A stretch of DNA of 15,827 nucleotides from Methanothrix harundinacea. Its GTDB lineage: Archaea > Halobacteriota > Methanosarcinia > Methanotrichales > Methanotrichaceae. The notes beneath the pieces were generated by a model. It had not been told where the DNA came from and ran no database searches. It saw only the letters and a list, made by a program, of their open reading frames with translations. Positions 5,847 to 13,685 of the stretch are shown one piece after another (positions within the stretch are counted from its first letter, which is position 1; the number at the start of each line of letters is the position of its first letter). Location of the stretch: contig DAQG01000052.1 of the NCBI GenBank assembly GCA_002502785.1, positions 1 through 15,827 of the forward strand, written 5' to 3'. Position numbers and translations under genes: made by a program.

Positions 5847-7409
5847 TCATTTGCCCAAAATCTTTCTGAGAAATCCTCCGCCAGCTTCCTTCTTTTCGTA
5901 TTTCGCCCCAGAATCTGGCACGGTCTTTGCTCCTTCGGCCTGAGAGCTGATCGGTTTGGTCCCTTTATCGGTCCTGGCCATGGTTTTGGCCCTAGGCTTC
6001 ACGCCGCCGACGATCGGCGTGCTGACACCACCGTGCCTGCTTTTCCTGGGCCTGATCTTGACGGTTACCGGGTGCTCGATTTCGTTGCTGACCAGCATCG
6101 CGGTCCCAGGCGGAAGCCTCTTTATGTCCTCCTCAAGCTCGGAACTCATCCCCTCGATCCCTTTGCTCAGGGCCCGGAGGTCGTTGGGGTTTGTGACCCG
6201 GAGGATGATCTGGGTGTTGCACTGAGATATCACGTTCTTGTCGACCCTGGCAGGCCTCTGGCTTATGACTAGAAGCCCGAGTCCGAACTTCCGGCCCTCG
6301 GCGGCGATCGTTCTGATGACGGCGGTGCTGGCGGCTTTTCCGCTGCCCCTTTCCGGGATGTAGTTGTGGGCCTCCTCCACGACGACCATGCCGGGGTTGA
6401 CGAGATTCCTCTTCCTCGCCTCGAACAAGTCCGAGAGGAGCTTTGCTACGATCATCCCCTGGAGGTCTGGCACAACTCCGGTCATGTCGATGATGGAGGC
6501 CTTCCCCCTCTGGAGGAGGTCACCGAGATCTGTGGGCCTGCCAGAAAATATGCCCAGCTCCGCCAGGGCTTCGAGATGGCCGATTAGCCCCCACTTGGCC
6601 TTGCTCGTGTCCTTCTCGGCTTGAGCGATTACGTCCTCAAGCTCGTATTCGCTTCCGTCGGAGCCGAGGATCTTTATCGCCTCGTAGAGGACCCCTTTCT
6701 GGCTGTTGGTCACGTCTTCAGGAAGCATCGCCGAGATCTCCCGGGCGGTCATGTTTTTGCCGTTGAAGCGGAAGAAACGGTCGGCATGGGGGGCATCCAC
6801 CTGGTTTGCGGGAGAGTAGACGGTCACGTCGTAGCCCTTTGGCGTTACGTCGTACTTGACGAAATCCCCTTTGGTGTTCTTCTGCTTCATCGAGGCGTAC
6901 TCGCCATGGGGATCGATTATCAGAAGGGCGACTCCCTTCTCCAGAAGCTCCTCCAGGACCACAGCCGCAGTGTAGGACTTTCCGCTACCGGTCTTGGCGA
7001 GAATGCTGCAGTGCTTCTGGACGAAGGTGTCGGCTTCAAGCTTAACTTTCAGGTCGTGGCCATCGAGTAGGCCGATGTAGAGGTTTCCCTTAGAGAGACC
7101 GAGAGCCCTCTCTATCAGATCGGCGTCGGCCCTCAGGACCGGATCTCCAGGCCGAGGAGGGTTCGTGGGCATCTGAAGCTTTCCGCCCGACGCCACCCCG
7201 ATCACCCGGGCCAGACCCACCACCCTCTCTTTTGCCTCGGTGTTCTCCTCATTGATCATGCTGAGGCTGTAGGCGACGTTGGACCGGGTCACGTCTACCA
7301 CCTGGGCGAAGATCCAGTCTTTTGAGCCGTCTTTTACCTTGACGTAACTTCCCCTGCTCGCCTCGCCCGTGATCAAAAACTTGAACTCGAGGGCGCTCGT
7401 CTCCCCCAC
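5847..7409 (-). CDS. HerA/VirD4-type ATPase (DUF87 family) with HAS-barrel N-terminus
   Basis: This is a 520-residue hexameric-type DNA-pumping ATPase. The N-terminal beta-rich region (1-125, IxVGETSxLEFxF) is the HAS barrel. Walker A is AKTGSGKSYTA (138-148), followed by LLIIDPHGEY (162-171). Walker B is MVVVEEAHNYIP, and GLGLLVISQRPARVDKNVISQCN contains the HerA/FtsK sensor and Arg-finger region. The last ~60 residues are polar, low-complexity and basic, ending in a short amphipathic GGFLRKILGK. HerA normally acts with the NurA nuclease in end resection, but no nurA, mre11 or rad50 is nearby, so this may be a paralogue. GTG 7409 is the only standard start in the continuous frame, but conserved family residues are readable upstream (see findings). 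A strong AGGAGG lies at 7463-7468, so the true start is probably near 7459 with an indel between. Confidence 0.88.
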   Translation of the reverse strand: MGETSALEFKFLITGEASRGSYVKVKDGSKDWIFAQVVDVTRSNVAYSLSMINEENTEAKERVVGLARVIGVASGGKLQMPTNPPRPGDPVLRADADLIERALGLSKGNLYIGLLDGHDLKVKLEADTFVQKHCSILAKTGSGKSYTAAVVLEELLEKGVALLIIDPHGEYASMKQKNTKGDFVKYDVTPKGYDVTVYSPANQVDAPHADRFFRFNGKNMTAREISAMLPEDVTNSQKGVLYEAIKILGSDGSEYELEDVIAQAEKDTSKAKWGLIGHLEALAELGIFSGRPTDLGDLLQRGKASIIDMTGVVPDLQGMIVAKLLSDLFEARKRNLVNPGMVVVEEAHNYIPERGSGKAASTAVIRTIAAEGRKFGLGLLVISQRPARVDKNVISQCNTQIILRVTNPNDLRALSKGIEGMSSELEEDIKRLPPGTAMLVSNEIEHPVTVKIRPRKSRHGGVSTPIVGGVKPRAKTMARTDKGTKPISSQAEGAKTVPDSGAKYEKKEAGGGFLRKILGK

Positions 7410-7461
7410 GATAATTCCGATCTCGTCTCCCAGATTACCACCACGTTCTCAAGAGTCAAAG

Positions 7462-7468
7462 CCCTCCT
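7462..7468 (-). promoter_or_regulatory. Strong ribosome binding site upstream of the HerA-like gene
   Basis: Minus-strand AGGAGGG (complement of 7462-7468) is the best Shine-Dalgarno motif in this interval. The nearest start downstream is TTG at 7459, in a different frame from the HerA ORF. This suggests the gene starts here and that a base is missing from the sequence between 7459 and 7424. Confidence 0.5.
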
Positions 7469-7522
7469 AATCGCGAATGACTGAAACCATTCAGGTCAGC
7501 TTTTCGCCTACCCCACAAGAGC

Positions 7523-8239
7523 TTAACGGTACCTGTATCGATATCGGTCTTTCAGCATGCCTCCGTAGGCAAGGCCCGCAAGAAGGCCCGTTATGTGGGC
7601 CATGTGGGCTATGCTGTCTCCAGACCCCATCATGGCGAAGTCGAGAACCGCAAAGAGGACCACCGCAGCCCTTATGCTCAGCGGTATCACGAAATATATC
7701 AACACCGTGATCTCCGGGGCGATCACGGCGAGGCAGCCCATCACGCCGTAGAGGGCGCCGCTCGCACCCACCATGCTGCCTGTAGGCACCACCGCCATCT
7801 GGCCTATGGCTGCGACAAGGCCTGATATTATAAATATCTGGAGAAATTTAGATTCACCAACCCTGCGCTCAAGCTCCGTTCCGAAGAAGAATAGGACGAT
7901 CATGTTCACCAGGAGGTGGGGGATATCGTCGTGGACGAACATGTGGGTTATGAGGGTCCAGGGTCGGGCTGCAACGAAGGCGGGATTTAGGGCCAGATAG
8001 TTGGAGGTGAAGGCAGGAGCCAAATACCTCACGAAGAAGAGAAGGACGCATATCACCAGGATGATGCCCGAATAAGTCAGCGGGAGTCTGAAACCTCTTG
8101 AAGAAGAGAACCGATCGTCGCCCCAGGGATCAGGGTCGTTCCAGCGATCGTCGCGGACTTCGTCTCTCTGCCATCCGGACCCAAGAAAGAGCCTTTCGGC
8201 CCAGCTTAGTTTCGTCGCCCTCCCGATAGAATCCCTCAA
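7523..8239 (-). CDS. Rhomboid-family intramembrane serine protease
   Basis: Rhomboids cleave transmembrane substrates inside the membrane with a Ser-His dyad. The nucleophile motif is GASGA with Ser160, and the paired His is in AHITG (His215). The supporting HMFVHDDIPHLLVNM segment provides H103, H108 and N112 of the oxyanion region. Five to six hydrophobic segments follow a ~50-residue N-terminal cytosolic domain rich in Asp, Arg and Trp (GWQRDEVRDDRWNDPDPWGDD). The protein ends in a basic RYRYRYR tail. TTG at 8239 is chosen because GAGGTGA (complement of 8247-8253) is 7 bases upstream. It lies 81 bp downstream of the NYN gene and 113 bp upstream of the HerA-like gene on the same strand, so co-transcription is possible. 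The substrate is unknown. Confidence 0.92.
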   Translation of the reverse strand: MRDSIGRATKLSWAERLFLGSGWQRDEVRDDRWNDPDPWGDDRFSSSRGFRLPLTYSGIILVICVLLFFVRYLAPAFTSNYLALNPAFVAARPWTLITHMFVHDDIPHLLVNMIVLFFFGTELERRVGESKFLQIFIISGLVAAIGQMAVVPTGSMVGASGALYGVMGCLAVIAPEITVLIYFVIPLSIRAAVVLFAVLDFAMMGSGDSIAHMAHITGLLAGLAYGGMLKDRYRYRYR

Positions 8240-8320
8240 ATCAATCTCACCTCACCAGAGCCTCTGTTTTCAGACCATTCGTCTGAAAGAGGCAATACAA
8301 ATAGATGCTGGCGACCCGGA

Positions 8321-8806
8321 TCATTCCACCACGTACTCTCCGTTTCGCAGGACGATCACGTAATCGGCGGAGTTCTTAAGGGCGACAGAGAAGCCAGGCT
8401 CCGCCCCGAAGATTATCGTCTCTTTGCCGTGCTCCATAGCTTTGAGAAGGACGGGCTTGAAGTCGGCATCTCTAGTGACGAGGGCGATGGTGTCTATGAT
8501 CGGGCTGTAGATCATGTCCATCGCCTCCACCGCCAGCTTCACATCGACGTCGCTTGTGCATATCACGGGCTCAAACCCCTGATTTTCTACCGCTTCCACC
8601 AGCTTCTCGGAGGCGTACTGATTGAGGAATACACGTTCAACCTTGATGTCACCGTAGTCCTTCAGAATGTCTCTGATCTCCTCCAGGTCGATCTGGAACT
8701 CCTTTCGAAGCATGTTGGGTCCGTCCACCAATAGGCCGATCTTCTTCCTCCCCTTCTCCTTCTTGGAGCCCAGATATTTCATGATGTGTTCGAAGCGTAT
8801 CGGCAT
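8321..8806 (-). CDS. NYN-domain (PIN-like) protein of the TIGR00288 archaeal family
   Basis: NYN domains are PIN-fold, usually metal-dependent RNases; this subfamily is widespread in archaea and related to LabA/DUF88 proteins. The acidic residues expected for metal binding are present: LLVDGPNM (Asp ~28), TSDVDVKLAVEAMD (Asp pair) and LVTRDADFKPVLLKA (Asp pair). The 161-residue length fits a stand-alone domain. The ATG at 8806 has GTGATC just upstream, and a TATA-like AATTATATC at 8854-8862 predicts a leader of about 25 nt. It is the first gene of a possible NYN-rhomboid-HerA transcription unit. The RNA target is unknown. Confidence 0.88.
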   Translation of the reverse strand: MPIRFEHIMKYLGSKKEKGRKKIGLLVDGPNMLRKEFQIDLEEIRDILKDYGDIKVERVFLNQYASEKLVEAVENQGFEPVICTSDVDVKLAVEAMDMIYSPIIDTIALVTRDADFKPVLLKAMEHGKETIIFGAEPGFSVALKNSADYVIVLRNGEYVVE

Positions 8807-8853
8807 CGGATCACTGGTCCATCTTACGTGAATAGTGATTTCCGTATCGATCT

Positions 8854-8862
8854 GATATAATT
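8854..8862 (-). promoter_or_regulatory. TATA box of the NYN gene
   Basis: Minus-strand AATTATATC lies about 50 bp upstream of the ATG at 8806 in an AT-rich patch, giving a predicted transcript start near 8832. Confidence 0.5.
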
Positions 8863-8897
8863 TTCCGTCTTAAGTCGACGAGAGAGGCCATAAGATC

Positions 8898-8936
8898 GAA
8901 TCAGAAGTGTCGGAGCAGAGGCCGACAGAATCAGAA
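8898..8936. repeat. Small hairpin flanked by a 9-bp direct repeat
   Basis: GAATCAGAA occurs at 8898-8906 and again at 8928-8936, exactly 30 bp apart. Between them GTCGG (8909-8913) and CCGAC (8922-8926) form a 5-bp stem. The structure lies in the gap between the divergently placed tatD terminator and the NYN promoter. No function is recognised. Confidence 0.35.
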
Positions 8937-8953
8937 CCTGTGCAAACGCAATG

Positions 8954-8979
8954 GAGCGGGGGCTTTAGGTCCCCCGCTC
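8954..8979 (-). terminator. GC-rich hairpin at the end of tatD
   Basis: GAGCGGGGG (8954-8962) pairs perfectly with CCCCCGCTC (8971-8979) around an 8-base loop. On the minus strand the first arm begins within the tatD stop codon. No long T-run follows, so it may be a 3'-end stabilising hairpin rather than a full terminator. Confidence 0.55.
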
Positions 8980-9745
8980 AGAGGTTATATATCTTTTTCG
9001 CGTTTTTGGTGGTGGCCTTTGCTACATCTTCGGGCGGAAGCCCCTTGATCCTGGCGATCAGGTTGAGGGCCTCCAAAACGTAGGCGGGCTCGTTTCTGCC
9101 TTTTTTTGGAGAGAGAAATGGACTGTCTGTCTCGATCAAAAGCAGATCCAGAGGGACTTGCCTAGCCAGAACCTGGTGCTGAGCGGACTTGCAGACGACC
9201 GTGGCGAGGGAGATGTAAAACCCCCGATCAACGGCTTCTCTCATCGTCCCCACAGTCCCGCTGTAGCAGTGAAAGACGACTTTGTTCAGGTTCTTCACCA
9301 TCTCGAAGGCCTCATCCTCGGCGAGCCGAGCGTGGATCACCTGGGGGAGGTCCAGCTCTCCTGCGAGGTTGACGACCTTTCGAAATACCTCTCTCTGTCG
9401 GTCTTGTCCCTTCTGGTCGGGACAGCGGTAGTAGTCGAGGCCCGCCTCGCCGACGCCGACGATCTCCTTTGCGTGAGCTCTGATCTGGTCGAGGGTCGCA
9501 TCCACCTCCTCGTCGGTCGTCTCTCCGAGGCCGTTCGGGTTGAGGCCCAGAGTTGCGTGAACAAAATCGTACTTTTTTGCGAGTTCGAGAGTTTTCCTGT
9601 TTGTCTTGAGGTCGATCCCAGAGTTGATCATGGTGGTAACCCCTGCATTGAGGGCCCTTTTGATCACCTCGTCTCTGTCCTTGTTGAAGTTCTTGAAGTC
9701 GAGGTGACAGTGAGTGTCTGTCACCTCGTATTTTGCATCGCTCAA
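8978..9745 (-). CDS. tatD: TatD-family metal-dependent hydrolase (DNase-like)
   Basis: TatD proteins are TIM-barrel, two-metal hydrolases with 3'-5' DNase activity in characterised members. All metal ligands are visible: THCHLD (H12, H14), GVGEAGLDYY (E100), VIHAR (H138), FHCYSG (H159) and IETDSPFLSP (D207). The usual GxHP turn reads GLNPNG here, which is not a metal ligand. The 255-residue length is normal. The start is TTG at 9745, overlapping the stop of the upstream leuA-family gene by 4 bp, with GGAGG about 10 bases upstream; this implies translational coupling to an amino-acid biosynthesis gene of unrelated function. A GC-rich hairpin closes the unit. Confidence 0.9.
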   Translation of the reverse strand: MSDAKYEVTDTHCHLDFKNFNKDRDEVIKRALNAGVTTMINSGIDLKTNRKTLELAKKYDFVHATLGLNPNGLGETTDEEVDATLDQIRAHAKEIVGVGEAGLDYYRCPDQKGQDRQREVFRKVVNLAGELDLPQVIHARLAEDEAFEMVKNLNKVVFHCYSGTVGTMREAVDRGFYISLATVVCKSAQHQVLARQVPLDLLLIETDSPFLSPKKGRNEPAYVLEALNLIARIKGLPPEDVAKATTKNAKKIYNL

Positions 9746-11308
9746 CTTGAGTCTTCCTCCAGCAACATGAGTCTGTTTATGGCATTGATCAGCGCCTCCA
9801 CCGAGGCCATCACGATGTCCTCTCTTGCTGACCTCGCCGTAACCTTTCTACCGAGGCGGCTGTTCTCAACGCCGATCACCACTTCGGCTAGGGCGTCGGA
9901 CCCGCCGGTTATCGCCTCGATCCTGAAGTCGCTTATCTTGACGGCGGTCTCATCCCCAAGGATTCCCCGGACCGCCCTAAGGGCTGCGTCGACGGGGCCA
10001 ACGCCGATGTCGGCGAGAACCCTCTCCTCGCCCCTGACGGTGGCCCGAACTGTGGCCGTCGATGTGAGGGTGTTTCCTGTCATCACCGCCAGCTCCTTCA
10101 AGATTACGGCCTGCTTCTCCTTGGCCAGCTCTCCGATGACGACCTCGGCTATAGTCTGGAGGTCGGCATTCGTCACGCACTTGCCTTTGTCTCCGAGGTC
10201 CTTGACCCTCTCCAGGATCTCCTGGAGCTGGCTCTCGTTGGGAGCGTACCCCATATCCTCGAGAGACTGCTTGACGGCGTGCCTTCCTGTGTGCTTTCCG
10301 AGGACGATCCGCCTCCTGTGACCCACCATCTCCGGAGTCATTATGCCAGGCTCGAAGGTGTCGGAACGCTCCAGGACGCCGTGGCTGTGGATCCCGCTCT
10401 CATGGGCGAAGGCGTTCTCGCCGACGATCGGCGCGGTCCTGGATATCCTCACCTCCGAGAGCCGCTCGACAAGCTTTGCGGTCTCGACGATGTATGGTGT
10501 CTTGATGGAGGTCTCGGCTCCGTACATGGAGTGGAGACACATCACCGTCTCGGCGAGGTTCGCGTTTCCAGCCCTTTCGCCGAGGCCGTTGGCCGCCACC
10601 TGGACTTCTCTAGCACCCGCTTCAAAGGCGACGAGGCTGTTGGCGACGGCGAGGCCGAAGTCGTTGTGGCAGTGGACGTCGACGACCATACCCTTTGTGC
10701 TCTCGCAGATCTCCTTTACGAGCGTGTAGAAGGTCGTTGGAATCGCCACCCCCACGGTGTCGGGGATGTTGATTATGTCGCAGCCCGCCCCCTCCACGGC
10801 ACCGAAGATCTCCTTCAGGAAGGGGAGGGGCGTTCGGGTGGCGTCCATCGCCGAGAAGAGGCAGGTCCTTCCGTGGTCCTTGACGTACTCCACGGCCTCC
10901 ACCGACTGCTCGACGATCTCTTGGCGGCTCTTTTTGATGGTGTGCTGGATCTGGATGTCCGAGGTCGAGACGAAGACGTGGACCATGTCCACGTTGGCGT
11001 CGAGGGAGGCGTCGATGTCCTTTCTTATGATCCTCGAAAGGCCGCAGACTTCGGCATTCAGCCCATCGCCCGCGATCTTCTTTACAGCCTCAAAATCGCC
11101 TCGAGAGGATACTGGAAAACCAGCCTCGATGACGTTCACACCGAGCTTGTCAAGCTGCCGAGTGATGGCGATCTTCTCCTCCGGGGTCAGGGAGACGCCG
11201 GGGGTCTGTTCACCATCACGGAGGGTGGTGTCGAAAACCCGAATTTTTTCTCCACGCAGTGCTTCGATGTTATAGAAAACGATCCCACGCAGATTGCTCT
11301 TGCGTCAT
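9742..11308 (-). CDS. leuA: 2-isopropylmalate synthase-family enzyme (LeuA or CimA) with a disrupted start region
   Basis: The enzyme condenses acetyl-CoA with a 2-oxo acid (2-oxoisovalerate for LeuA, pyruvate for CimA). The catalytic domain shows RVFDTTLRDGEQTPG (encoded about 11191-11241), VIEAGFP, HCHNDFGLAVAN with the metal His pair, NGLGERAGNA, HESGIHSHG and LGKHTGRHAV. The C-terminus (AITGGSDALAEVVIGVE...) is the LeuA_dimer regulatory domain, so the ~510-residue length favours LeuA or CimA over AksA. The first standard start in the continuous frame is GTG 11139, which would delete the catalytic N-terminus. The conserved frame is open back to 11304, after a TGA at 11305-11307. An ATG at 11308 sits where a leaderless transcript from the TATA at 11332 would begin, but is one base out of frame. 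The coordinates assume that ATG plus a one-base discontinuity. The stop overlaps tatD by 4 bp. Confidence 0.82.
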
Positions 11309-11331
11309 GGATGCTAAGTTGAGGCCTCGCC

Positions 11332-11347
11332 CTATAAAACTTTTTGC
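11332..11347 (-). promoter_or_regulatory. TATA box and BRE-like element of the leuA-family gene
   Basis: Minus-strand GCAAAAAGTTTTATAG is a BRE-like purine stretch plus a TATA box. Its centre is about 27 bp from the ATG at 11308, the spacing expected for a leaderless archaeal transcript starting at that codon. Confidence 0.6.
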
Positions 11348-11355
11348 CAGAAATG

Positions 11356-11385
11356 AAAAATCTCGCCCACCCGCCGGGCGGGCGA
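11356..11385 (-). terminator. Hairpin plus T-run terminator of the pyrB-pyrI-FKBP operon
   Basis: Positions 11363-11385 are a near-perfect 23-bp palindrome (TCGCCC...GGGCGA, one internal mismatch, 3-base loop). On the minus strand it is followed by GATTTTT (T5 at 11356-11360). It lies about 50 bp past the FKBP stop and just before the leuA promoter, where a terminator is expected. Confidence 0.7.
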
Positions 11386-11437
11386 TCCATCTTCAGGACC
11401 GGGGCTGCGGTCCATTTTAAATCCGGAAATATGAGAT

Positions 11438-12208
11438 TCAGCTCTGATCTTCAGGTGCTGGAGCTTCAGCCACCGTTTCTGCTTCCTGGGCTTCCTCCGC
11501 CTCCTCGGACTTGGACGGAGGGGATACCAGCTGAGAAGTGACGGTGGGTGTGAGCTTGTGGCTCTCGATGTACCGGACCTCTTTGAGGTTCAGGAGCCTC
11601 ATCGCCATCTCAGCGACGCCCCGCCTTATCATCGGCCACTCCTTGTAGTAGCTCATCTCCCAGGGGGACTCGATCTCGGCGACGTCGCCCTCCAGGATCT
11701 CTGCCTTGAGGTCGATCTCGGCGAAGATCCTGATCAGGTTTTCGAGCTTCTCCTGCCTCTCCTCGATCCTCTCGACGATGGTGTAATCGAACTTTACGGT
11801 CTTGTCGGCGAGAACGTGGTTGTAGTCGATCCTCGCCTTCCTCCCGATTATGCGGGTGAGGGTTCCCATCTTGCCGTCCACAGAAACCCGCATCCCTATC
11901 TCGGGCCTCTCCTTCTTGAACTTTGTAAGGGATATGAGCTCGACGTTCTCTGGATCGCGAACCCCGTAAGCCTTCTCTGGAGGCACCTCCACGCTTCCCG
12001 TGATTCCGATCTCCTTTCCGATCAGCTCGTCCTTGAAACCCGCCACCACGTCCCCGGATCCGACCACGATAAGAGTGGGACCGTACTCGACCCCATCCTC
12101 GTAGATGTCGTTATTCATTGCCACATCCCGGTTCGTGGTGGATATCACCCGACCGTCGACGCTCTCGGTGTAATCTACCTTGATGAAATCGCCATCTTTT
12201 ACTGTCAT
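11438..12208 (-). CDS. FKBP-type peptidyl-prolyl isomerase (SlyD-like, long archaeal form)
   Basis: This is a prolyl isomerase and chaperone acting in the cytosol. FKBP elements are visible: DFIKVDYTESVDGRVISTT, GSGDVVAGFKDELIGKEIG, EVPPEKAYG and IDYNHVLADKTVKFDYTIV. The first and last belong to the FKBP core, and the insert between EKAYG and DYNHVL (MRVSVDGKMGTLTRI) is the IF chaperone domain of SlyD-type proteins. A further ~80-residue C-terminal domain and an acidic Glu/Ala-rich tail are typical of long methanogen FKBPs. I chose ATG 12208; GTG at 12217 in the same frame is possible, with GGACGGTG nearby in both cases. It follows pyrI by ~50 bp and is probably the last gene of the pyrBI transcript, ahead of a clear terminator. 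Confidence 0.9.
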   Translation of the reverse strand: MTVKDGDFIKVDYTESVDGRVISTTNRDVAMNNDIYEDGVEYGPTLIVVGSGDVVAGFKDELIGKEIGITGSVEVPPEKAYGVRDPENVELISLTKFKKERPEIGMRVSVDGKMGTLTRIIGRKARIDYNHVLADKTVKFDYTIVERIEERQEKLENLIRIFAEIDLKAEILEGDVAEIESPWEMSYYKEWPMIRRGVAEMAMRLLNLKEVRYIESHKLTPTVTSQLVSPPSKSEEAEEAQEAETVAEAPAPEDQS

Positions 12209-12258
12209 CTTGAACACCGTCCTTGAAAGGATAACTAGCTCTGCAGCCTTTCAGCCTT

Positions 12259-12729
12259 CTATATTAAGTAGTCTGCTATCTTCTCGGTGATGGGCTGTTC
12301 GCAGTAAACGCACCTTAGCACCACAGGGTTTTTGCTCTTGACGAGAAGCTGGGACTTGATCGGCTCGTTGGTGTTGGATATGCAGGAGGGATTAGGGCAC
12401 CTCAAAACGCCCACGATCAGGTCGGGCATATCGACGGTGTACTTCTCGACGACCTGGCAGTCCCTGATAATGTTGATCGTCGCCCCGGGCGCGATCATGG
12501 AGATCTTGTTCACCTCCTCCTCTTCCAGCTCCCTGTCTTCCACCTTGACCATGTCTTTTTTGCCCGACCTTCTGCTCGTCACGTTCATGAGGACGCTTAT
12601 CGTCGCCTCGGTCGTTCTGTCTATCCCCAGGATCTTGAGGACGTTCAGGGCCTGGCCCGCTGGGATGTGGTCTATCACGGTACCGTTCCCGATGGGGGTA
12701 ACCCTCAGCTTCATCTCGGTCTCAGTCAA
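12259..12729 (-). CDS. pyrI: Aspartate carbamoyltransferase regulatory chain PyrI
   Basis: PyrI binds nucleotide effectors (CTP, ATP) and tunes the PyrB catalytic trimers in pyrimidine synthesis. The allosteric domain carries GNGTVIDHIPAGQALNVLKI with the nucleotide-binding Asp-His, and SMIAPGATINIIRD. The zinc domain has all four cysteines, in RCPNPSC and RCVYC (C-x4-C and C-x2-C). I place the start at TTG 12729, because AGGTGATC (complement of 12733-12740) lies just upstream and it gives the usual T-E-x-E-x-K-(L/V)-R beginning. GTG 12738 lies inside that motif, and ATG 12714 is a shorter option. The gene overlaps the end of pyrB by a few bases, so the two subunits are translated from one message. 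Confidence 0.94.
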   Translation of the reverse strand: MTETEMKLRVTPIGNGTVIDHIPAGQALNVLKILGIDRTTEATISVLMNVTSRRSGKKDMVKVEDRELEEEEVNKISMIAPGATINIIRDCQVVEKYTVDMPDLIVGVLRCPNPSCISNTNEPIKSQLLVKSKNPVVLRCVYCEQPITEKIADYLI

Positions 12730-13645
12730 GCCGATCACCTACGAGCATCTTTAGAAGGGCCATCCTCACAGGCACGCCGTAGAAGGACTGCTTGAAGTAG
12801 AGGGCGTGGCCGGTCTCGTCCACCTCTGGCGCGATCTCGTCCACCCTCGGCAGCGGGTGCATGATTATCAGCCCATCTTGGACCCCGTCCAGGTTTTCGG
12901 GGGCGATCCTGTAGCTCTTTGCCACCTTCTGGTACTCGTAGGGGTCCGGGAACCTCTCCCTCTGGATCCTGGTGACGTAGAGGACGTCCACATTCCGGAT
13001 CACCTCGTCCAGATCGTGGGTCTCGCGAACCATCGTCCCCTTCCCCGCCAGATCAGACTTGATGGGCGCTGGCATCTCGAGGGTCGGGGGCGATACGAGG
13101 GTTATGTCGGCGCCGTAGAGGGCCAGGGCGTAGGCGAGAGAGTGGACGGTTCTTCCGTATTTCAGGTCGCCGACGAGGGCGATCTTGAGGTCCTCGAGGC
13201 TGCTCTCCTTTCTTATGGTGTAGAGGTCGAGGAGCGTCTGGGTGGGGTGGTGGCCTGCGCCGTCCCCGGCGTTCAGGACGGGGACTGGCGAGAACTGGGA
13301 TGCGAGGCGGGCCGAACCCTCTTTGGGATGGCGGATGACGAGGGCGTCGGCGTAGGCCCCGATCACGCGGATGGTGTCGGCCAAAGACTCACCCTTGGCT
13401 ATGGCGGACCCCTCTGCGGGCCCGAGACTGAGGGTTTTGCCGCCGAGGCGCATCATCGCCGTCTCAAAGGAGAGCCGGGTTCGGGTGCTCGGCTCGAAGA
13501 AAAGAAGGGCCAGGATCTTTCCGGAGAGGGCCTCGCACTTCCCGCCGCGGGCGTAGGGCTCCAGGGACTCGGCCAGGTCAAGGACGGAGTCTATCTCGTC
13601 GCGCGAGAACTCCCGCATCGAGAGCACGTGCCTCTTCTTGAACAT
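12722..13645 (-). CDS. pyrB: Aspartate carbamoyltransferase catalytic chain PyrB
   Basis: PyrB joins carbamoyl phosphate and aspartate to give N-carbamoyl-L-aspartate, the committed step of pyrimidine synthesis. The carbamoyl-phosphate loop FFEPSTRTRLSFE (49-61), the 80s loop SAIAKGESLADT with its Lys (~84), NAGDGAGHHPTQTLLDLYTI (125-144) and IMHPLPRVDEI of the aspartate-binding loop are all present. The 307-residue length is standard. The ATG at 13645 lies about 28 bp after a TATA box at 13670-13677, so the mRNA is probably leaderless or nearly so. pyrI follows with a short overlap and an FKBP gene comes after, forming one minus-strand operon. Confidence 0.96.
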   Translation of the reverse strand: MFKKRHVLSMREFSRDEIDSVLDLAESLEPYARGGKCEALSGKILALLFFEPSTRTRLSFETAMMRLGGKTLSLGPAEGSAIAKGESLADTIRVIGAYADALVIRHPKEGSARLASQFSPVPVLNAGDGAGHHPTQTLLDLYTIRKESSLEDLKIALVGDLKYGRTVHSLAYALALYGADITLVSPPTLEMPAPIKSDLAGKGTMVRETHDLDEVIRNVDVLYVTRIQRERFPDPYEYQKVAKSYRIAPENLDGVQDGLIIMHPLPRVDEIAPEVDETGHALYFKQSFYGVPVRMALLKMLVGDRLD

Positions 13646-13669
13646 GTTTGGACCAACCGCTGCTTTGGG

Positions 13670-13677
13670 ATATAACG
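13670..13677 (-). promoter_or_regulatory. TATA box of the pyrB-pyrI-FKBP operon
   Basis: Minus-strand CGTTATAT/GTTATATC-type element centred near 13673, about 28 bp upstream of the pyrB ATG, predicts leaderless or very short-leader transcription. Confidence 0.5.
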
Positions 13678-13685
13678 CTTCTGGA

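Noticed and set aside
11270..11308. A 12-codon leader peptide (ATG 11308 to TAA) as an attenuator of leuA
   Set aside because: It has only one Leu codon and no run of branched-chain codons or attenuator hairpins. A one-base frame discontinuity explains the ATG better.
9158..11322. Long plus-strand ORFs opposite tatD and leuA
   Set aside because: They are antisense to genes with complete catalytic motifs and show no domain of their own.
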